NCBI GenBank assembly: GCA_028023455.1
Contig: JAQFVV010006208.1
Coordinates: 4,012,963-4,076,962, forward strand
From: Epiperipatus broadwayi
Taxonomy: Eukaryota; Onychophora; Udeonychophora; Euonychophora; Peripatidae
Length of the DNA stretch: 64,000 bases
Reading direction: 5' to 3'
Shown here: in pieces, positions 33,765 to 43,060 of the stretch
Numbering within the stretch: the first letter of the stretch is position 1
Layout of the letters: each line of letters starts with the position of its first letter
Notes under the pieces: generated by a model
The model's database searches: none
Told to the model about the DNA's origin: nothing
Seen by the model: the letters and a program-made list of their open reading frames with translations, nothing else
Position numbers and translations under genes: made by a program

Positions 33765-33960
33765 AAGCTTTGAGATAAATACTTATCAAGAGAAAGCATT
33801 TAAAATATCTCTATCTGAAAACCAACCCCCATCCCTGACCATGGTTTCATTCTTTTGGCACTCATCAGAGAGGCGCTAGGATAGCTTCAGATTCATATTC
33901 ATCTTTCTAATATCGATCTTAAACTATAATGCAGGCCATGAATTAATTCTTGTAGTTATA
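33765..33960 (-). mobile_element. FB-I fragment with hammerhead
   Basis: No partner arm is visible. On the minus strand the order is GCGCCUCU, CUGAUGA, 13 nt, GAAACCAUGGUC, AGGGAUGGGG. The layout recalls FB-H (GCGCCUCA and GAAACCGGUC), but the rest differs, so it may be a distant relative. The segment AACAAGCTTTGAGATAAATA also recalls the FB-H start. Confidence 0.6.
33820..33885 (-). ncRNA. Hammerhead ribozyme motif (FB-I)
   Basis: CUGAUGA is the complement of 33862-33868 and GAAACCAUGGUC that of 33837-33848. Stem III ACCAUGGU is a self-complementary octamer ending at the GUC cleavage triplet. AGGG can pair with CCUCU for stem I. The 13-nt stem II region GUGCCAAAAGAAU pairs poorly, so this copy is probably inactive. 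Confidence 0.65.
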
Positions 33961-34443
33961 TGATCATTTAATGGTTAGAGAATGAGTGTTGATGTTATTA
34001 ACTGGCGATTAATAATCTGATTGATCAGATATCTTTGATATATTGACCATAAGTCAGTAACAGAACTGAATATGATATCACTGTTGAAAGAGTCAGACGC
34101 ATACAAATACTGATCTTATGATTTACTTCAATCGTAGATGAATGTTAAATCATTTTTCAATTTTTGTGTGTGTGCGCGCGCGTGTTTTTGATTATTAACT
34201 CGAAGTTTATTTGTCCAGTTCATTTTATTTTCTAGCCAACTTGTCTAGTGAAAAAAAATATTGAGTTTACCTGGAAAATTCATTAGGCAAAACATAGCTG
34301 CATTCTTTATCTCAAAACAAGTTTTTAAAAGTAGCCCTACTTATTATTTTTATAGATATGGATATTTAATAAACAATTTTGGAGGATAATACAATATTTT
34401 TTCCCTTCCTGTCATTTTTGACAGGTCGCAATTAAAGTGTCTA

Positions 34444-34910
34444 CAGTGGTCTTCAACCTTTTCACACCTGCGGACCGGTAAAAATAAGGATAAGGTTTCG
34501 CGGACCAGCAAAAGTCTAGAGATAAATTTTCTTAAAAATGTAAACAGCTTAGCCTTAGATGAAGTTATATATATATATGGAGTTTGTATAATAAAAAACT
34601 TTTTTTTTTTTTAATTTTGAATTTTTTTAGAAAAGTAATAAAAAATTTAATTCTACCCCCCCCCCCCATAAACATCTGTGATAACTAGAAAAACAAATTA
34701 ATTTATGTATGACTGATTAGATTTTGTTCTGTTTTTTTTTTTAATCAGGTAAAAGTGCGATGAAAAAAATAAATAAAAATTGTTTATATTAATTAAAAGT
34801 TTAAAATCTTATTATTTTGTTATTAAAAACTTTCTCCAGTCTAGCGCGGACCAGCAAAAAACTTCTACGGCCCCGGCACCTGGCCACGGACCGGTGGTTG
34901 AAGACCACTG
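34444..34910. mobile_element. hAT-type non-autonomous element (467 bp)
   Basis: Perfect 15-bp terminal inverted repeats CAGTGGTCTTCAACC and GGTTGAAGACCACTG, with subterminal CGGACCGGT near both ends. These are widespread hAT-family termini in animals. I could not match an 8-bp target duplication in the flanks, so the site may have changed. The interior has poly-T and an 11-C run near 34657 and no transposase. Confidence 0.82.
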
Positions 34911-35234
34911 GATTAGTTAATGTTTCAGTGCATAATTGCTGCTGTAGATAGAATTAATTTAGGATGAAAATTTAGACCTAGCTGGGTAGTAGGTATCTTC
35001 TGGTCTTACACATATTGAGGAAGGTTTCATATCTATTTAAAATAAAGGCTGCTTAAGAAAATAATAAATTTATGGAGGTTGGAGTTTATTTTATGAATAG
35101 GGCTTTTAGTTTGACAGGAAGTGTGTCATCTGTTAGCAAAATGAAAAATACTTTAAGTATTCAATTTTTTTTTTTTTTAAATTGAATATAATTTTTTTAA
35201 AATAAATACATTTATAATTATAAATGTGTTATAC

Positions 35235-35474
35235 ATATATTAAAACCTACATATATCTAAAATAAAATAACCATCCTGTTTATTTAGTGCAATGATAAAG
35301 TGAGGGATTGATAGACTTAAATGATCAATTATTTTCTTTGTAGTCAAGCGTTGAATATATTAAAACCTACATATATCTAAAATAAAATAACCATCCTGTT
35401 TATTTAGTGCAATGATAAAGTGAGGGATTGATAGACTTACATGATCAATTATTTTCTTTGTAGTCAAGCGTTGG
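35235..35474 (+). repeat. 120-bp tandem duplication, two copies
   Basis: Units 35235-35354 and 35355-35474 differ at about one site (acttAaatg and acttCcatg-type change near 35320/35440). Each unit ends in TCAAGCGTTG, which is also the first ten bases of the SINE family. Confidence 0.9.
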
Positions 35475-35555
35475 AGGCCTAGTGGTTAGTATAGCTGCCT
35501 TCTAAGCAACTGGCCCGGATTCGCTTCCCGGTCAACGCATTTGCCATAGGAAAAA
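35465..35555 (+). mobile_element. tRNA-derived SINE copy 6, second subfamily
   Basis: TCAAGCGTTGGAGGCCTAGTG, TATAGCTGCCTTCTAAGCAA, GGATTCGCTTCCCGG, CAACGCATTTGCCATAGG and an A-tail. The head matches copy 3 better than copies 1 and 2. The leader overlaps the end of the 120-bp duplication. Confidence 0.82.
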
Positions 35556-35681
35556 AAAAATTTCTTTATAATCATTGAACTGTTAATTGATAACAAACTT
35601 TTAAAAATGATCTCACTTGCTTTCAATATAATTTTATTTAGCATACATTAAAAAAAAACACACACAACATACCTGTAAAAA

Positions 35682-36181
35682 TAGTAAATAGAGGGATTTT
35701 AACTCCATATTCATCCTTCACTTCATCTCAAACAACCGATACACATGACCACACACATATAAAAGATAAATGAACCCCAATATGCATGCGTATTAGTGCA
35801 GAAACAGTACTCATCAGTTCGGCCAGAACATAATCTCCTACACATATAGACAATCAAAGCTCCGCTTATATTAAGGTAGCAATTACTGGAAGGGTGAGAA
35901 GACTGAAGTCTGCCTATTAAAGTTTAAGGAATTGCTATTTTAATGTAAGCCGAGCACTGATGGTATATATGTGTGATAGGTTATGATCTGGCCCAACTGA
36001 TGAGTGCTGGTTCTGCACGAAATGCATATATTGGATTTTATTTATATTTTTCACATATGTATGGTCAGATGTATTGGTTGTTTGAGATGGAATGAAGGAT
36101 GAATATAGACTAAAAATCCTAAGTTCAAACCCTTCTATTTACTATAGTAAACATTCAGTATACTGTATGAATAGGTTAATT
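35682..36181. mobile_element. FB-B hammerhead foldback with 15-bp duplication
   Basis: Left arm from TAGTAAATAGAGGGATTTTA; right arm to CCCTTCTATTTACTATAGTA plus a tail. Flanks repeat acatacctGtaaaaa (35667-35681) and acatacctAtaaaaa (36182-36196). The hammerheads are a minus copy near 35785-35830 (GAAAC with CUGAUGA) and the intact plus copy at 35981-36040. Confidence 0.85.
35981..36040 (+). ncRNA. Hammerhead ribozyme motif (FB-B), intact
   Basis: CUGAUGA at 35997-36003, stem II GUGC-UGGUUCU-GCAC at 36004-36018, GAAA at 36019-36022. The stem III segment AUGCAU is self-complementary. U-A is at the cleavage site, then UUGG (36031-36034) pairs with CCAA (35993-35996). All core bases are present. 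Confidence 0.88.
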
Positions 36182-36519
36182 ACATACCTATAAAAAAGTC
36201 AGACTAGCCTTGGTCTCATATATATATATATATATGTGTGTTTTCTATGGAACAATCTAGGTTTTCTGAAAAATGATTTATTGGTCAAAGATTGAGACAG
36301 TTGCCAAGGTTATTAATACATATTCATATTTTATATCTATCGATTCAAAATATGTCAACATAACATATCAATATATATTGAACATTAATATCAAATTTCA
36401 TTCTTTTTCCTCATCAGTGAAGGAGAATAAGACTTTTAAAAAATCACCTTTATTTCTTTTTTATATTTTAGGGTAATGTTCTTGAAGAATTTGATAATGG
36501 AAAAGTAATTTCAATAGAT

Positions 36520-37382
36520 CACATGATCACCATCTCATGCTAGCACGTAACTGTTATTAAACAGGCAAAAAACTCTCCATATAGTAGTGCCACCTTGTGC
36601 TAACCAGAATAATCAATGGATGCCAGAAGACTTGTGCATAAAATCCCTATCTAGTGCCTACTCATCCAATATCCCCAGACCAGTTTCTGGCTTGTGGCCT
36701 TCGTCAGTGAGGAGCCTTGGATCTGAGAGCACTGCACCTAGATCTTAGGATCTAATGCAACCCTCCAGCAGTCACCTTTTATCTCTACTTAACTACAGAA
36801 CTATGAGAATAAAATTGAAAATACAGTAATATTTTCAATCTAAGCTCAATAGCTTATATAGTCATATGGGTCTGAACTCAATTCAGCACCCATACATTTT
36901 GGTGACTTTGGCTCATTAACAACCATAACCACCATTATTCTATTAGGCAGGATTGGTGTTAAACCACTGAACATCACATGATCACCAATCCTGTCTAATA
37001 GGATAATGGTGGCTATGGTTGTTAAAGAGCCAAAGTCACCAAAATGTATGGGTGCTGAATTGAGTTCAGACCTATATGACTATATAAGCTATTGAGCTTA
37101 GATTGAAAATATTATTATGTTTTCAATTTCATTCTCATAGTTTTGTAGTTAAGTAGAGATAAAAGATGGCTGCTGGAGGGTCGCATTAGATCCTAAAATC
37201 TAGGTGCAGTGCTCTAAGATCCAAGGCTCCTCACTGACAAAGGGCACAAGCCAGAAACTAGTCAGGGGATATTGGATGAGTAGATACTAGATAGGGATTT
37301 TATGCACAAGCCTTCTGGCATCCATTGATTACTCTGGTTAGCACAAGGTGGCACAACTATATGGGGAGAGTTTTTGCCTGTT
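36520..37382. mobile_element. FB-A foldback, full-length copy
   Basis: The best full-length FB-A: 863 bp, flanked by perfect 14-bp repeats (taatttcaatagat) at 36506-36519 and 37383-37396. Order: CACATGATCACC leader, CAGGCAAAAAACTCTCC end, GGATGCCAGAAGACTTGTGC, minus hammerhead, ATGCAACCCTCCAGCA, and a turn near 36985 at ACATCACATGATCACCAATC. The complementary arm, with a decayed plus hammerhead (CUGACAA) near 37230, ends TTTGCCTGTTT. No ORF is present. The exact repeat and high arm identity suggest recent insertion. Confidence 0.9.
36666..36720 (-). ncRNA. Hammerhead ribozyme motif (FB-A), intact
   Basis: Minus strand: CCAAGGCUCCUCA (36708-36720), CUGACGA (36701-36707), stem II GGC/GCC (36688-36700), GAAAC (36683-36687), UGGUC (36678-36682), UGGGGAUAUUGG (36666-36677). 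UCCUCA pairs with UGGGGA and CCAA with UUGG. Stem III is only AC/GU around UG. Confidence 0.88.
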
Positions 37383-37597
37383 TAATTTCAATAGATGTAG
37401 ATGAAATCTAGATGTACATCCTACTGAAGCAAAATATATAACTTTCATCTGAAAATAGAAAATAAAGTATTTATAATGGCTAACTGGTTAACTTTTCCTT
37501 TTTTGCTAACATTTTATGTAGATTAAAAAGATCAGCTATAAAGCAAGCCAGATTATAGATTATCTACACTGAACTTTCAATGAGCTTACAATTATAC

Positions 37598-37833
37598 AAA
37601 TACAATTTATACACTCTACTTTGAACACTTTTTAGCAAAACCTTTTATTGTACACATATGCATACACTATCTTACATTCTGACTATCCTGAAATCTTCTT
37701 CAAAGCCACTTTTACTTTAATTTTGGTTTTGAAGAAGACTGCAGGACAGTCGAAATGTAAGATGGTGTATGCATATGTGTACAATAAAAGGTTTTTGCTA
37801 AAAAGTGTTTAAAATAGAGTGGATAAATTGCAT
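37598..37833. mobile_element. FB-D foldback copy
   Basis: Arms from ATTTATACACTCTACTTTG to AGAGTGGATAAATTGC contain TTTTTAGCAAAACCTTTTATT and GTACACATATGCATACAC. The centre lies between two hammerhead-like segments. The minus copy is degraded. The plus copy has UUGAAGA for CUGAAGA, then GACUG-CAGGA-CAGUC and GAAAU. Confidence 0.75.
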
Positions 37834-38020
37834 TATAAGATATTTCAACAAAATAAAGGAATGATGAAAATGGTAATATTTCTGGAATTTACAATTAATT
37901 ATGCAAAGGACTTTCAGGTCTTTTTATATACATTATTTGCGATTAATGCCTTTTAAAAATCAAGAAATTGAAAGATTTATAATGAAATTAAGAAAATATA
38001 CAAGAACATGATAATATATT

Positions 38021-38574
38021 GGCTATTTCCATCATCTATTAGTAAATGTTGAATGTATAGACAATTTTAAATGTTATTTAAACTTTTCAAATACAAACAA
38101 CTTATTAGTAATAACACATAAATAGACAACAACAGGATAGTAATTACATAACATTTCAAGTAGTATTATTCTCTATTCTGACCAGTGACAGTATTCACGT
38201 AGGAGTTGAACTTGCACCTTTAGATTCTAAAATATCAAATTTAAGACAAACACTCTCACCAACTGAGCTGTCCTTTGATAGGATAGCTTAGTTGGTTAGA
38301 ATGTTTGCCTGGATATCTCAGTTGGTTAGAGTGTTTGCTTTAAATTTAATATTCGAGAATGTAAAGATGTGAGTTCGACTCCTATGTGAAGACTGTCATT
38401 AGTCAGGCCAGTAAGACCTGAAGAAGAGTCGAGAATAATACTCCTCAAAATGTTGTGATATGTTATTGTTTATTTGTCTGCAATTACTAACAAGTTGTTT
38501 ATATTTGAAAAGTTTAAATAAAGTTTAAAATTTTCTATACAGCCAACATTTACTGATAGACGATGGAAATAATT
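38021..38574. mobile_element. FB-K foldback: tRNA-like head joined to hammerhead-like segment
   Basis: The ends CTATTTCCATCATCTATTAG and its complement bound two inverted arms centred near 38280. Going outward from the centre, each arm has a tRNA-like block and then CUGAAGAAGAGUCGAGAAUA with AAUAAUACUCC and an AAAAUGUUG or GAAAUGUUA segment. An AT-rich tail with CAACTTATTAG-like sequence follows. A second tRNA head start (GGATAGCTTAGTTGGTTAGA) lies at 38281. It is a SINE-like unit arranged as a palindrome. Stem II GAGU/ACUC is visible, and the right copy lost GAAA. Confidence 0.72.
38311..38398 (+). repeat. tRNA-like head of FB-K
   Basis: GGATATCTCAGTTGGTTAGA provides an A-box-like start, and GTGAGTTCGACTCCTAT at about 38370 a B-box-like stretch. 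The anticodon region is expanded, and the acceptor ends do not pair well, so I do not call a functional tRNA. Its inverted twin lies at about 38195-38280. Confidence 0.65.
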
Positions 38575-38714
38575 GAACATATCACATCTAATATACCACC
38601 ATCACATTCAAAAATGTATTGAAATTAAAGAAAAAAAAATATAGAAATAAATCATACAATATAATATAAAATAAAATATATTAATATAACAGCAATACTT
38701 ATGGTAAGCTTTTT

Positions 38715-39095
38715 TAGGCAAATATTGATTTTTGCCCTTTTACATTGCATATATAGTGCCATCTATTTCTTTAATTAGAATCTATTAATACAATATTACA
38801 ATATATATAAGGAAGAGGGGAAAAACCTCTACAAACGTATACTTCCATGTGGTGGAACTATTTTATAATTTCAATCCACATTGCATACATAGCAGCATCT
38901 ATCTCTTTTATATACACTTATACAGGTGTTTTTTCTCTTCCTTGTATATTGTGATATTGTTATAATAGGTTCTAATTAATTTTACATAAAAAAGATAGAT
39001 GTCGCTATATATGCAATGTAGATTGAGACTGTAAATAGTCGAACACCTTGAAAAGGGCAAAAATCAATATTTACCAAAAAGTGATTTTACATATT
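38715..39095. repeat. Foldback with about 120-bp arms
   Basis: AAATATTGATTTTTGCCCTTTT, CATTGCATATATAGTGCCATC and ATTAATACAATATTACAATAT are mirrored on the right side with small changes. AGTGCCCTTTTCAA-type sequence also occurs at 8.47 kb. Unclassified MITE-like element. Confidence 0.65.
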
Positions 39096-39755
39096 ACTAT
39101 TGTTATTATATATATATGCAACTATTACTGTTATATAAAGATATTTTATTTTATATTATGTCACATGACTTATTTAATACATGAAAAAACAGTATAATGC
39201 TTTCATTTTTGATGCTAGAAAAAAGTATATGCCAAAATGATTAAATTTCTTCAACATAATTTTCAGATCCTTTTCAAATTTTACATTGAGAAATTTGTAT
39301 AACTGTTTTTTTATTGCAACATTGATATCGTAATCAAACATTTGTGAAGTGCATTAGCCTATTTAAAAAAAATATTAAGAATAAATTTTGTTGCTTAATG
39401 TCTTATAGTTAATGCAAAAAACTAAGGAATTATGGGTAGCAAGTAAAATGAAATAAATAAATTAAATTCTAATGGTATGTTTTGTATTTGGCAAGCTTAA
39501 ACACAGCCTGCAAAACAAATACTTTTAATTAATGTTAATGTGTCTTGTTTATTTATCCTATAGACTGATTATCTTTTGATTAAGAATTACTAATGAAAAT
39601 TGTGCTTGTAAATTATATTGTTATTAATTTGATTCTAATATCATCTAATAATTACCAGCCATAAATTTGAAAATTTCACTGGGTTTAAATACAAATTAAT
39701 AATGTAATGGGCTTAAGATTCTAAAGATTAAATCTTCATGCTTTCATTCTGAAAT
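39096..39755. other. AT-rich intergenic, nothing recognised
   Basis: No repeat or coding signal. Confidence 0.4.
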
Positions 39756-39759
39756 GCTT

Positions 39760-40140
39760 TAGATTGGCCTATATAATTGCATTTAGGTACAAAGATAAGA
39801 TGGCCATTCATATCTTTTAAAAGTCTTTATCTTGCAGTTGGGTTTGAGAGTGTCATGCATACTAAAAGTGTCTGTTTTGCATTTTGGTTTGAGAGTGTCC
39901 TGCATACTAAAATTGTCTGTTTTGCATTTGGGTTTGAGAGTGTCCTGCATATTAAAAGTGTCTGTTTTGCATTTGGGTTTGAGAGTGTTCTGCATACTAA
40001 AATTGTCTGTTTTGCATTTGGGTTTGAGAGTGTCCTGCATATTAAAAGTGTCTGCTTTGCATTTGTGTTTGAGAATGTCCTGCATACTAAAAGTGTCTAC
40101 TTTGCATTTGGGTTTGAGAGTTACTTGCATACTTATTATA
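39760..40140 (+). repeat. FB-G copy extended by a 45-bp minisatellite (7 units)
   Basis: An FB-G copy (AGATTGGCCTATATAA, AAGATAAGATGGCCATTC) runs into seven units that start at 39842, 39887, 39932, 39977, 40022, 40067 and 40112, exactly 45 bp apart. A unit reads GTTTGAGAGTGTCCTGCATA, then CTAAAAGTGTCTGTTTTGCATTTGG or a close variant. Units alternate between AAAAGTG and AAAATTG. Because 45 is a multiple of three, two plus frames and one minus frame stay open. They give 15-residue repeats, but nothing supports translation. Confidence 0.85.
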
Positions 40141-40199
40141 ACATCAGTGAGTTAGTTTAAACCAACGTATGCTGAAGGCTGATTTTCTTCTGATTAAGA

Positions 40200-40430
40200 A
40201 TTATTTTATACACAGAGGCAAAACTCTCCACACAGTAGTGTCACTCAATGCAAGCCAGAGTAATCAATGGATGCAGAAAGGTTTGTGCATTATAACCCTA
40301 TCTAGTGCCTACTCATTCAATATTCCCAGACTAGTTTATAGCTTGTGGAACTACTGGAGAGTTTTACCTCTGTGTAAACAGCTTGTGTAAGCATAAAGAA
40401 TGATGATCGTGTAATGTTTACTGGTTTGAA
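40200..40430. mobile_element. FB-A short palindrome, joined inside hammerhead stem II
   Basis: ACACAGAGGCAAAACTCTCC at the left and its complement near 40355-40378 enclose the arm up to CTAGTTTATAGCTTGTGG. There it jumps to AACTACTGGAGAG of the opposite arm. The rest of the ribozyme is lost. Confidence 0.75.
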
Positions 40431-40673
40431 TTACTTTATAGCTGTAAAACAGGGAATTTTGAAATGACACAAAGAAAGTGATTATAGGATAAAAATGGAA
40501 ATAAATATATTGGGAATAACAATATTATTTTTATTGATGGTATTCTAAAAATGAAAGAACTTAAAGGAGTTTGTCTGGGCCTTTAGCAAGAAGAATTAAT
40601 AGTTCAATATGTTTCTGGTTCTGTCATTTATGATACTTGAACTTTCATAAATTCTTAAGCAATAAACCATTTG

Positions 40674-40760
40674 ATTATTATTATAATAATAATAATAATG
40701 ATGATGATGATGATGATGATGATGTTGATGATGATGAGGAGGAGGAGGAGGAGGAGGAAG
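40674..40760 (+). repeat. Compound microsatellite TAA/TGA/GGA
   Basis: Successive (AAT)n, (GAT)n and (GAG)n triplet runs. The Asp/Glu-rich frame across it is a microsatellite translation. Confidence 0.92.
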
Positions 40761-40764
40761 AAAA

Positions 40765-42925
40765 AAGTAGAACAAAGATAAGAAGCATTGATAAGAAAGG
40801 CCTTTTTAAAATGACTAGTTGAATTAAGAAGTTAGCTGGATCTTTATAGAAAGCTTGTAAAATACTTTATCTTTATAAAGAAGAGCTAGAAATTTTTTAT
40901 TCTTAAATGAGCTTCATTGACTGATGATGATGATGAAAAGAAAAACGAATACAGATAAACTTTTATGTAACTCACGATCGAATATTAAATTTTACTTATA
41001 ATTTTCTACAATCAGTAATACATACTGTTCTTATATTTAAACATATTAACAATATCATATATAAAACAAAAAAAATAGTGATCTCATAACTCGTAGGTAA
41101 AAAAAATGTTTTTCGCCTAGAGCCAATGAACTTGACTTTCACTTGATGATCCAATTGTCTTTCCTTTCAAATTATGATTAATTTGCTATCCATTTATTGA
41201 TTAATATTGGATGTTTAGTTAGGTTAGAGGTGGACTGGCTACCTGAAAAAAATTATTTATGCCCTAATTAGATTTGAACTTAGGCATTATCTTGAAATAA
41301 AAACACTTGTAATATATTTTCTTCCATTTTCGATATTTTTTTATGCAGAAATTCCTAATTTGTTTTTATTCCAAGTAAAGTGAAAGTTATCTATTAATTA
41401 AATTTTAATAATTTTATTATGTAATTCACTGACATTTTTAAAAATAAAAAATATTCTGATATTCAGATATTTAATATATTTTGTAAAACTGTTATATGAA
41501 AAACACCCTTGTATTTCCCCTCAAGGCATTTAAAGTTGTGAGTAGCCTTAAAGCAAAAATAAATTTTAAATCAAGAATATCACTTATTTTCTGTTTAGAA
41601 TATTATTTTTAAAATATTTAAATTTATTTAGAAGACTAAAAGATTGGCATGAATGTGGAGAAGCTTAATTAAATATTCCCATTGTTGTATTTACTTAAGC
41701 CATTAAGCTTTACAAATCTATTTGTAATTTTGTATGAATGCACACACACACAAAAGTAAATATATTCAAAAGATTAGATCTATATTAAAATGTACAAAAA
41801 TGAGTATATCTCCAGTCCATAATGAAATTTTGTTTAATTTTAACCTATGCAATATTAATTTTTTTTAAATCTTAACTGTTGATAAATTCACTAATGATAA
41901 ATGGATATTATCCCTTGTTCGTGGGGTCCTGTGATCTTGCTGTTCATTACAATATTTTATCAAGTGTGCAATTGTTTATTGTTGTACTCTCATATACAGT
42001 CTGGGTATTAAACAGCATTATTGTTTTTATTAATCTTAAATGAAATCTGTTTTTCATGAAGTAATTTCAGTCTCCTACATTAGTGTTTCCCAAAACTCTA
42101 AATATGGATATGCTAGATATTATATTTATAAAAGTATTAAATATGTTTCCAGGAACAAATAAAATAGATGTTTCTTAATTTGATTATTTAGAGATTGCAT
42201 TTAATTTTAAAAATTTATTATTATTTTCTGTATTGTTAGATATTCGTGTGTGTGTGTGCATGTTTGTTTATATGTGCAGATTTGAATATTGACACTCCGG
42301 TATCTTTTTCAACACAGATTAAAATTATAAAGAAATCTTAAAATTTTCTTATGCCATACATTGCTATTTTGTAATAAGTATAGATTTATTCAAGTAATAT
42401 TTTTGGTGCCATTGTAAATAATTTAATGCACACATATTTCAAAAATAAAACTAAAAACAACAAAAAAAAACACAGCACTGCAAATAATTTTGATACATCT
42501 TGATATCAAAGATATAACTCTTGTATAATCGTAATAATGATTATGTCTTTTTATTTATTAGACTAGAGGTTATATTCTTATTAATCCAGATGTAAACCCT
42601 AAAAATATATTGTTTTATGAACTTCATAGATCATGGTATTATTTTAATTCCATATACTGATTAGAGCCAGCTAGTATTGTTAATTCAGCAGAAATGTATC
42701 TGTGGATCATTTGCCTTTTTTTGCTGATATTTTTATTCATTTGTTTTAAGTGGACTGGGTTAGGCAGTAAATTTCAAATATATACTCAGCAAGAAAATTA
42801 ATATGCCTAATTGAGGTCAGCATGTTATTTTTGTTTTATTTTTTGGTTGTTTGTTTATTTTCAATTTGTCACTTTGACTTTCAAGTAAAAATAGTAGAGA
42901 GAACAACAACTTAACTCTTTCAAAT
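40765..42925. other. AT-rich intergenic, nothing recognised
   Basis: About 2.1 kb with short CA and GT runs (41742, 42247) and no gene, RNA or repeat family that I recognise. Confidence 0.45.
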
Positions 42926-42929
42926 CAAG

Positions 42930-43060
42930 ATGCTTCAGATTGGCCTATATAAATGGAAAGTTAGGTTAAAGATAAGATGGCCATTCTTATCTTTATAAAA
43001 GTTGCTATCTTGTGTCATGGTTTGAGAGGTCCCTCTAGTGGCAAAATAAAGATATTGCTT
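42930..43060 (+). repeat. Small repeat FB-G copy 3
   Basis: Shares GCTTCAGATTGGCCTATATAA, AAGATAAGATGGCCATTCTT and TTTGAGAGGTCCCTCTAGTG with the copies at 12.9 and 39.8 kb. Confidence 0.65.

Noticed and set aside
38281-38398. Genuine tRNA gene
   Set aside because: Acceptor stems do not pair, the anticodon region is too long, and the block is mirrored inside a foldback element.
40637-40822. Asp/Glu-rich 61-codon frame
   Set aside because: Translation of a TAA/TGA/GGA microsatellite.
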